Assembly: GCA_026786045.1 (NCBI GenBank)
Contig: JAJAYV010000174.1
Coordinates: forward strand, 1 to 12,055
Length of the DNA stretch: 12,055 nucleotides
Source: Frankiaceae bacterium
GTDB taxonomy: Bacteria; Actinomycetota; Actinomycetes; Mycobacteriales; SCTD01
Direction of reading: 5' to 3'
This document shows positions 7,016 to 12,055 of this stretch, one piece after another. Below the pieces are notes generated by a model that saw nothing but the letters and a program-made list of their open reading frames with translations, did not search any database and was not told the origin of the DNA. Numbering within the stretch: position 1 is the first letter of the stretch; each line of letters opens with the position of its first letter. The translations under genes were made by a program, and so were the position numbers.

Positions 7016-7947
7016 GCCCCGTGCTGAGCGCGCCCCGCTACGTGCTGGGCGAGATCGTCGTGCCGCACACCGACATCGACGATCTCGCTGCCCGGTCCGA
7101 CGAGCTCGGGATGGCGCCGACCGCCTCGCTGTGGGGCTGGGGCGACGTCCGCGGCACCGCGCTCGGGCTGGAGGATCTGGCGATCGCCAGCGCCACCGAG
7201 ACCCTACGGGCCGCCGGGGCGCCGCGCATCGACGCCCTCATCCTGTGCTCCACCCGGTTCCCCGGCGGCGCTGAGGAGCACGGCGGCTTCGTGGGGCGCA
7301 TCATCGCCGGCCTCGACCTCGGCGACGTCGCGTTCCACGGCCTGACGCTGCACCGCTGCGCCAACCTGCTCGCGGCGATCGCGCTGGCGTCGGCGCTGGT
7401 GGCCGCCGGGGTGCACCGCGACGTGCTGGTCCTCACGACCGACCGGGTGCCCGACACCGACACCCGGGTGCGGAAGTACGCGCTGTTCAGCGACGGGGCG
7501 GCGAGCTGCGTGGTGTCGAGTCGCGGCTACCCGGGCGACAGCTACGAGATCGTCGCCACCGCCAACACCCGCGACCTGCGCGCGCTGGACCACGACGACG
7601 AGATCTCCGCCGACCTCGCCCGCGCCGCGACCGAGAATGTGCTCGCCGGCACCGGCCTCGCGGTGTCCAACATCAGCGCCGTCATGCACGCCAACCTCGT
7701 GACACCGGTGGTGATGCTTAAGGAACGCCAGGCCGGTTTCACTCGGGCTCAGCTCGACGCCGCCAACATCACCCGGTTCGGGCACTGCTTCGCGGCCGAC
7801 CCGCTGATCAACCTCGTGGACCGCGGGCTGCTCGGGCACGTGCCCATGGCCGGCCACACCGTCCTGACCACCAGCGTGCCGGGCGAGCGGTACGCCGTGC
7901 TGCTGCGCCGCCTTGCCACCCCGACGGAACTGGAGCCTGCGCCATGA
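7012..7947 (+). CDS. KAS III-like (FabH-type, thiolase-fold) condensing enzyme or acyltransferase
   Basis: 311-residue protein of the thiolase superfamily, the normal size for FabH-like enzymes. The probable nucleophile is Cys116 in LHRCANLL, preceding a helix rich in Ala and Leu. FSDGAASCVV (159-168) matches the glycine-rich core after it. MHAN (225-228) supplies the first catalytic His (H226). At the position where FabH has GNTSAAS with the catalytic Asn, this protein reads FGHCFAAD, so H258 appears to replace Asn. The family either condenses an acyl-CoA with malonyl-ACP or, in specialised members such as CerJ and ChlB3, transfers an acyl group to a hydroxyl or amine. The altered triad and the lack of other PKS parts nearby favour a non-canonical role. 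The free ligase and ACP upstream are its likely partners. The start at 7012 forms an ATGA overlap and has a GGAG site. Confidence 0.85.
   Translation: MSPVLSAPRYVLGEIVVPHTDIDDLAARSDELGMAPTASLWGWGDVRGTALGLEDLAIASATETLRAAGAPRIDALILCSTRFPGGAEEHGGFVGRIIAGLDLGDVAFHGLTLHRCANLLAAIALASALVAAGVHRDVLVLTTDRVPDTDTRVRKYALFSDGAASCVVSSRGYPGDSYEIVATANTRDLRALDHDDEISADLARAATENVLAGTGLAVSNISAVMHANLVTPVVMLKERQAGFTRAQLDAANITRFGHCFAADPLINLVDRGLLGHVPMAGHTVLTTSVPGERYAVLLRRLATPTELEPAP
7932..7935 (+). promoter_or_regulatory. Ribosome binding site of the diiron enzyme gene
   Basis: GGAG at 7932-7935 lies 8 bases before the ATG at 7944, inside the end of the KAS III-like gene. It supports the ATGA-overlap start. Confidence 0.45.
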
Positions 7948-10139
7948 CGCTCGTCGCACCAACCCGCACCCCGTCCCCCGGCTGGTACGACGAGGTCGCC
8001 CGCTACCCGGTGACCACTTCGACACCCCGGCGCCACGAGTTCGATCCCGGCGTCCGCGACCGCGCTGCCGCGGTGCTGTGCGCCGGGCCCCGCGCAGCCT
8101 TCCACGCCCTGATCTCCGACCAGGAGAGCGAGCGGGCCGCGTACGTCGCCCGCCGTGTCGTCGGGGCCGCGTTCCGCCGTGAGCCCGGCCCGCCCCCGTC
8201 CGACGCGGTGGCGTTCCTGGCTGCCGAGCGGGTCGCGCTAGGCCGGACCCTCGATCGCCTCGGCGGGCTCACTGGCCCGGCCCGGACCGGCATGCTGCAT
8301 GAGCGGGCCCCGCTGGCGCGGCTCGGGGACTGCTGGCTCGACACCGTGTCGCAAGCCGCGACGCAGCCCGCACCGATCGTGAACCTGCTGCACGAGCAGC
8401 ACTTCGCCCACCGCGGCCGCGGCAACCCGGCCGCCGACCAGCCGCGCCGCCGCCGCCGGGCGCTGGAGGACCGCGGCGTGACCCTGCCGCACGTGGCGGC
8501 ACCCGACTTCCTGGAGCGGGCGGGCGTCCACGACCTGACGGCCTGGCACGGCGCGTTCGCGCTGGCACTGGGACGGCTGCCGGTCGGTCACCTGCCCGAG
8601 CTGCTGGGCGTGCACTGCGCCCGGCACCTGCTCGGCGTGGACGACCGGCTGCTGGGCACCCGCTCCGCGGTCGCGGACGCCGACGTCGTCGCGCTGCTGG
8701 GCGAGGGGCTCGCCGTCGGCGGCGGCTGGGCGGTGCGGGTGCACACCGGCGTCGACCTTGCCGTCGCGATGGAGCGCGAGCACGTGGCGCTGCTGGCCGC
8801 CGTCGCCGAGCGGCTGGCCGGGATGTCGCTCGACGCGCAGGTCGTCACGATCATTGCCCGGCACGCGCCCTACGCGGGCCGCCAGCACGGCGCCGTCCGA
8901 GTCGGGGGCGGCCTGCTGACCAGCTCGCTCGCTCCGGAGAACTTCGACGCTGTGGCGTTCATGCGCACGCTGCGCTCCTCGCGACAGCTGCGGCCGATGC
9001 GCGACGGCGACACCCGGTTCCTACGCGCGATCCGGTTCGGCGGCCCGATGTTCGGCATCTTCGACGAGGCCGAGGCCGACGTGTTCGCCCGCTGGACGGA
9101 GCACGTGCAGGCAGGCGCCGAACCCGATCCGCACCCGCTGCCCGACCCGGTACCGCCGTCCGGGGCGGACCGGTGGCGCGACGGCATGGCGGTCGAGCCC
9201 GCCGATGTCGTGTTTGCGCCGGCCCCGCCCCGGCCCGACGACCGGGAACTGCTGCACCGCCTGGTGGCGATCGAGCGGTACCCGAACACGATCGCGGTGG
9301 CCCGCGAGCACGCCGACCGGGTGCTCGCCGCGGCCGAGGTGCTGTTCGAGCACGGCGGCGCCGGGCGCTACACCGACGCGACCTACTTCGACTACAGCCC
9401 CGAGGCGCTGCTGGCGCGGGTGGACGACGTCTACTGGCGCAAGCTAGTAGATCCGCACCGCCCGCTGGCCACAATCCCCGACGCGGCGTCGGTGGTCTTC
9501 GGCCAGACGACGTTCGCGCTGGGCAGCCTCATCGACGGCTCCTGGGCGCACCGGATCGGTGCGGTCGGGCGCTGCGACGAGCGCAGCGACCAGATGCTGC
9601 TCGCCATCTATGCAGATGAGATGGGCCGTGGCGACGTCGCCAAGAACCACATCACGCTGATCTACCGGGCGCTGCACAGCATGGGGATCGAGCTGCCGCA
9701 CATCGCCGATCCGGCGTTCCGCGAGCAGGCGGAGCTGCCCGACAGCCTCTACGGGTTCTCGCTGTTCCAGCTCTCGCTGGCCCTGTTCCCGGACTCATGC
9801 CACGACGAGATCCTCGGCTACAACCTCGGCATCGAGATGTTCGGCCTCGGCGAGATGCGCCTGCACGAGATGCAAAAGCTGCGCCACCACGGGTTCGACC
9901 CGTGCTACGAGGAAGCGCACCTGTCGATCGACAACGTGTCGGCGGGGCACGCCAGGCAGTCCGCGGAGATCGTCATCGCGCATCTCGACGCCGCGCACCG
10001 CCTCGCCGGTCCCGACGCCGTGGATTCGGCGTGGCGGCGGGTGTGGCGCGGCTACGCCTCGTTCGCCTACTTCGTGGAGCACCAGCTGGTGCGGTCGGTG
10101 ACCGCTGCGCAGGCCGACCGAGAGGAGCTGATGATCTGA
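7944..10139 (+). CDS. Large two-domain heme-oxygenase-like diiron oxidase/oxygenase (iron-containing redox enzyme family)
   Basis: 731-residue protein. The C-terminal ~300 residues carry the pattern of heme-oxygenase-like diiron enzymes (the SznF, UndA, BesC, FlcE group): E559 in YADEMGRG, H569 ten residues on, E631 in NLGIEMFGLGE, and H659/D663/H669 in HLSIDNVSAGH. Members use O2 for N-oxygenation, oxidative decarboxylation or C-C cleavage of amino acids, fatty acids or Cys-derived substrates. The N-terminal half contains a second, diverged copy of the same fold: residues 156-234 align without gaps to 559-637 (constant offset 403; shared GRG, RAL, LPH, LLG/ILG). In that copy the metal positions become H156, Q166, H228, H267, D271 and E277, so normal diiron binding is unlikely. 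A segment at ~300-390 and a Pro-rich linker at ~391-432 join the copies. The last family His is six residues after the Asp, wider than I recall for SznF. The reaction is unknown; carrier-bound or released cysteine derivatives are plausible substrates. Confidence 0.85.
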   Translation: MTLVAPTRTPSPGWYDEVARYPVTTSTPRRHEFDPGVRDRAAAVLCAGPRAAFHALISDQESERAAYVARRVVGAAFRREPGPPPSDAVAFLAAERVALGRTLDRLGGLTGPARTGMLHERAPLARLGDCWLDTVSQAATQPAPIVNLLHEQHFAHRGRGNPAADQPRRRRRALEDRGVTLPHVAAPDFLERAGVHDLTAWHGAFALALGRLPVGHLPELLGVHCARHLLGVDDRLLGTRSAVADADVVALLGEGLAVGGGWAVRVHTGVDLAVAMEREHVALLAAVAERLAGMSLDAQVVTIIARHAPYAGRQHGAVRVGGGLLTSSLAPENFDAVAFMRTLRSSRQLRPMRDGDTRFLRAIRFGGPMFGIFDEAEADVFARWTEHVQAGAEPDPHPLPDPVPPSGADRWRDGMAVEPADVVFAPAPPRPDDRELLHRLVAIERYPNTIAVAREHADRVLAAAEVLFEHGGAGRYTDATYFDYSPEALLARVDDVYWRKLVDPHRPLATIPDAASVVFGQTTFALGSLIDGSWAHRIGAVGRCDERSDQMLLAIYADEMGRGDVAKNHITLIYRALHSMGIELPHIADPAFREQAELPDSLYGFSLFQLSLALFPDSCHDEILGYNLGIEMFGLGEMRLHEMQKLRHHGFDPCYEEAHLSIDNVSAGHARQSAEIVIAHLDAAHRLAGPDAVDSAWRRVWRGYASFAYFVEHQLVRSVTAAQADREELMI
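10122..10127 (+). promoter_or_regulatory. Ribosome binding site of the acyl-CoA dehydrogenase gene
   Basis: GAGGAG at 10122-10127 lies 11 bases before the ATG at 10139, inside the last codons of the diiron enzyme gene. It supports the TGATG junction start, although the spacing is on the long side. Confidence 0.45.
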
Positions 10140-11347
10140 TGACCGCCACCGTCACACCCCCCACCGTCACACCCGCCACTGTCCCGAAGGTCGCCCTGCC
10201 CTTCCTGGACGACTCGCACGTCGCGTTCGCCGACGGGCTCAACCGCTGGTGCGCCGACAACTCCGACCTGTGGACCCCACCCGGCCCGGCCAACGAGCAG
10301 TGCACCGCCATCCTGCGCAGGCTCGGCGCGGACGGATGGCTGACGTTCCTGCTGTCGGACCGCTGGGACTTCCGGTCGGTCTGCTTGGCGCGGGAGATCC
10401 TCGCCCACGCCGACGACCTCGCCGACTTCACGTTCTCCATCCAGGCGCTGGCGGCGATGCCGCTGGCTCGCCACGGCACCCCGGCGCAGCGTGACCGGTT
10501 TCTCGTCGATCTCGCTGCGGGCCGCTCCAACGGCTCGTTCGCGGTGTCCGAGCCCGCGGCGGGCTCGGATCTCGCCGCCATCGCGCTCACCGCCGAACCG
10601 ACCGACGAGGGCTGGGTGCTCGACGGGGAGAAGGCGTGGATCGCCGGTGCAACCACCGCCGACGTCTTCACGGTGATCGCCCGCACCGGCGGAGCGCCCG
10701 GGGCGCTGGGGCTCAGCGCGTTCCTGGTGCCGGTGGGCACGCCGGGGCTGGTGGTGGGCGACCCGCTGTCGGTACTCGCGCCGCGCCCGTTCGGCCACCT
10801 CCGGTTCGAGGGCTGCCGGCTGCCGGCCGAGAGCCTGCTGGGCCGGCGGGGCCAGGGGTTCGTGATCGCGATGGAGCTGCTGGAGCAATTCCGGATGACC
10901 GTGGGGGCCGCCGCGGTCGGGTTTGCGCGGCTGGCGGCCGAGGAGGCGCTGAGCCACTCCCGCACCCGCCGGATCGGTTCGCGGATGCTGTTCGACCTCG
11001 ACACCACCAAGGCGACGCTGGGCGACATGGCCACGCAGCTCTCGGCGTCCTGGCTGCTGGTGCTGCGGGCCGCCTGGGAGGTCGACCAGGGCCACCGCAG
11101 GTTCGCGCCGCACTCCAGCATGGCCAAGCTGCACGCCACCGAGGCGGCACAGCAGATCGTCGATGCCACCGTGGCGATGTTCGGCGCGGCTGGGGTGGTC
11201 GGCGGCAGCGTGCCGGAGCGTCTCTACCGCCAGATCCGGCTGCTGCGGATCTACGAGGGCACCTCGGAGGTCCAGCGCGCCACCATCGCCGGTTCGCTCG
11301 ACATCCCCGGCCTCACCTCAGCCCGCCTCGCAGGGAGCCGACGATGA
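10139..11347 (+). CDS. Acyl-CoA dehydrogenase family flavoenzyme
   Basis: 402-residue protein covering the full acyl-CoA dehydrogenase fold: an N-terminal helical domain, a middle beta domain with the family signature AVSEPAAGSD (135-144), and a C-terminal helical domain ending in IYEGTSEVQR (371-380). E373 in YEGT is at the position of the catalytic base of medium-chain acyl-CoA dehydrogenase, so the enzyme should be active. FAD is bound between the middle and C-terminal domains. It would introduce an alpha,beta double bond in an acyl thioester. In NRPS clusters such enzymes often act on aminoacyl groups bound to a carrier (prolyl-PCP oxidases, and the dehydrogenase of dithiolopyrrolone pathways), so the cysteinyl-PCP or the acyl-ACP here is a plausible substrate. 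The first ~17 residues are a Thr/Val/Pro-rich repeat extension before the fold begins. The start shares one base with the upstream stop (TGATG). Confidence 0.92.
   Translation: MTATVTPPTVTPATVPKVALPFLDDSHVAFADGLNRWCADNSDLWTPPGPANEQCTAILRRLGADGWLTFLLSDRWDFRSVCLAREILAHADDLADFTFSIQALAAMPLARHGTPAQRDRFLVDLAAGRSNGSFAVSEPAAGSDLAAIALTAEPTDEGWVLDGEKAWIAGATTADVFTVIARTGGAPGALGLSAFLVPVGTPGLVVGDPLSVLAPRPFGHLRFEGCRLPAESLLGRRGQGFVIAMELLEQFRMTVGAAAVGFARLAAEEALSHSRTRRIGSRMLFDLDTTKATLGDMATQLSASWLLVLRAAWEVDQGHRRFAPHSSMAKLHATEAAQQIVDATVAMFGAAGVVGGSVPERLYRQIRLLRIYEGTSEVQRATIAGSLDIPGLTSARLAGSRR
10148..10174 (+). repeat. Short in-frame tandem repeat at the N-terminus of the dehydrogenase
   Basis: A 12-base unit ACCGTCACACCC occurs at 10148-10159 and again at 10163-10174, a 15-base period that encodes repeated TVTPP/TVTPA. 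It gives a flexible Pro/Thr-rich extension, probably from slippage, with no obvious function. Confidence 0.6.
11332..11337 (+). promoter_or_regulatory. Ribosome binding site of the P450 gene
   Basis: AGGGAG at 11332-11337 lies 6 bases before the ATG at 11344, inside the end of the dehydrogenase gene. It fixes the ATGA-overlap start. Confidence 0.6.
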
Positions 11348-12055
11348 TCCACACCGAGGAGCTTACCCCGATCAGTGCTGTGACCAGCCCTGATCCCTAT
11401 CCCTACTACCGGTCGCTGGTGGCTCACCGGCCGCTGTTCCGTGATGAGCAGGCCGGTATGTGGGTGGCAAGCAGCGCGGCCGCGGTGACCGCCGTGCTGT
11501 CCTCGTCGGCGCTGGGCGTCCGCCCGCCCGACGAGCCGGTCCCGGCCGGCATCGTGGGCACCCCGGCCGGTGAGGTGTTCGGCCGGCTCGTCCGGATGAC
11601 CGACGGCGACCGGCACGCCACCGCCAAGCCGATCGTGTCGGCGGCGCTCTCCGGCGTGGACGCCGCCGTCGCCACCGAGATCGCCACCCGGCGCACCGCG
11701 CAGGTCCTCGACGGCGACCGCTCGCTCGCGCGGCTGCTGTTCAAGGTGCCGGCGGGGGTCGTCGGGGAGCTGTGCGGCATCGCGCTGGACGTCGACGTGG
11801 TGGACGCCGTGCGACGGTTCGTCGGCTGTATCCCGGCGTCGGCGACGCTTGCGGACCTGGCCGCGGCCTCCGTCGCAACGGAGTCGCTATCGGACCTGCT
11901 GCGCCCACTGCTGCACGCGTCGCAGCCGGTGCTGCCCGCGGGGCGGCGCCGCGCCGCGCCCGCGGGGGGGGGGGGCGCCCCGCCGGGGTTGGTGGGCGCC
12001 GCGCGCGGGGGGCGGTCGCCGCCCGCCGCCGCCCCCGCCGGGGGGCGCGGGGCCC
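11344..12055 (+). CDS. Cytochrome P450, N-terminal part (truncated by the window edge)
   Basis: Opens with ATG overlapping the dehydrogenase stop (ATGA), preceded by AGGGAG. About 199 residues read convincingly as the start of a soluble bacterial P450: DPYPYYRSLVAHRPLFRDE (17-35), a WVAS strand, a B-C loop with RPPDEPVPAGIVGTPAGEVF, and the C-helix segment RMTDGDRHATAKPIV (84-98). His91 and Lys95 occupy the HxxxR heme-propionate positions, so Lys replaces the usual Arg. The I-helix, ExxR motif and heme-binding Cys lie beyond the window, so activity cannot be judged. It would be a late oxidative tailoring enzyme of the cluster, needing a ferredoxin and reductase from elsewhere. The frame stays open to the edge, but from about 11940 the translation becomes a Gly/Ala/Pro/Arg string unlike any P450, probably from bad sequence; treat the gene as reliable only to about 11935. 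Confidence 0.85.
   Translation, partial: MIHTEELTPISAVTSPDPYPYYRSLVAHRPLFRDEQAGMWVASSAAAVTAVLSSSALGVRPPDEPVPAGIVGTPAGEVFGRLVRMTDGDRHATAKPIVSAALSGVDAAVATEIATRRTAQVLDGDRSLARLLFKVPAGVVGELCGIALDVDVVDAVRRFVGCIPASATLADLAAASVATESLSDLLRPLLHASQPVLPAGRRRAAPAGGGGAPPGLVGAARGGRSPPAAAPAGGRGA
11941..12055. other. Low-complexity G/C-only tract at the window end, likely sequencing or assembly artefact
   Basis: These 115 bases contain no A and only four T, including a run of 12 G at 11964-11975 and several other long G or C runs. No A occurs from 11925 onward. The abrupt change from ordinary codon structure to near-pure G/C, with loss of P450-like protein sequence, suggests poor base calls at a contig end rather than real coding sequence. 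Confidence 0.7.

Noticed and set aside
7012..7947. HMG-CoA synthase or standard primary-metabolism FabH
   Set aside because: The size and Cys/His pattern fit the FabH-like group, but the GHCFAAD segment and the biosynthetic operon context argue against the fatty-acid housekeeping enzyme.
10148..10174. Operator or attachment-site repeat
   Set aside because: It is an in-frame 15-base coding repeat giving a Thr/Val/Pro stretch, with no palindrome or intergenic setting.
10067..11169. Minus-strand open frames opposite the dehydrogenase gene
   Set aside because: Low-complexity Arg/Ser/Pro-rich products in the shadow of a well-supported acyl-CoA dehydrogenase.
11941..12055. Genuine Gly/Pro-rich domain of the P450
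   Set aside because: P450s have no such segment at this point, and the DNA itself lacks A and is full of G and C runs, which better fits a sequencing artefact.

Overview
The window is very GC-rich. Its genes all lie on the plus strand, almost every codon ends in G or C, and by eye there is no in-frame TTA codon. This points to a high-GC actinomycete; a Pseudonocardiaceae-like host is my guess only, because nothing in the window fixes the taxon. The whole window is the interior of one biosynthetic gene cluster. Ten genes run head to tail with no gap at all: every junction is either a directly abutting stop/start or an overlap of 1 to 8 bases (TGAATG, ATGA, GTGA, TGATG). No promoter, terminator, regulator, RNA gene, insertion sequence or CRISPR array is visible, so this looks like the middle of a single long, translationally coupled transcript.

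Layout: (1) the tail of an upstream protein ending in a carrier domain (1-312); (2) a one-module NRPS with a TubC-type N-terminal docking domain, a heterocyclization-type (Cy) condensation domain, an adenylation domain whose pocket residues read D-L-F-N-M-S-L-V-W-K (close to the cysteine code) and a carrier domain, without thioesterase (313-3597); (3) a free-standing adenylate-forming ligase (3594-5087) and (4) a free-standing acyl carrier protein (5080-5370); (5) a GNAT acetyltransferase (5367-5960); (6) a penicillin acyltransferase-like C45 Ntn-hydrolase (5957-7015); (7) a KAS III-like thiolase-fold enzyme (7012-7947); (8) a large heme-oxygenase-like diiron enzyme with an internal domain duplication (7944-10139); (9) an acyl-CoA dehydrogenase (10139-11347); and (10) the first part of a cytochrome P450 (11344 to the edge).

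Inferred logic: an upstream carrier delivers a chain to the Cy domain, which joins it to cysteine on the NRPS carrier. The ligase loads a second acid onto the small ACP, and the KAS III-like protein may use or transfer that acyl group. The diiron enzyme, the acyl-CoA dehydrogenase and the P450 would oxidise carrier-bound or released intermediates. The GNAT and the C45 enzyme could add, remove or exchange an N-acyl group. I do not recognise this combination as a known pathway. The most notable sequence-level observations are that the Cy domain lacks the usual Thr and Asp of motifs Cy6 and Cy7, which suggests cysteine condensation without ring closure, and that the diiron enzyme carries a second, ligand-degenerate copy of its own fold.

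The last ~115-130 bases (from about 11,925) contain no A, almost no T and a run of 12 G. They look like low-quality contig-end sequence, so the P450 reading there should not be trusted.
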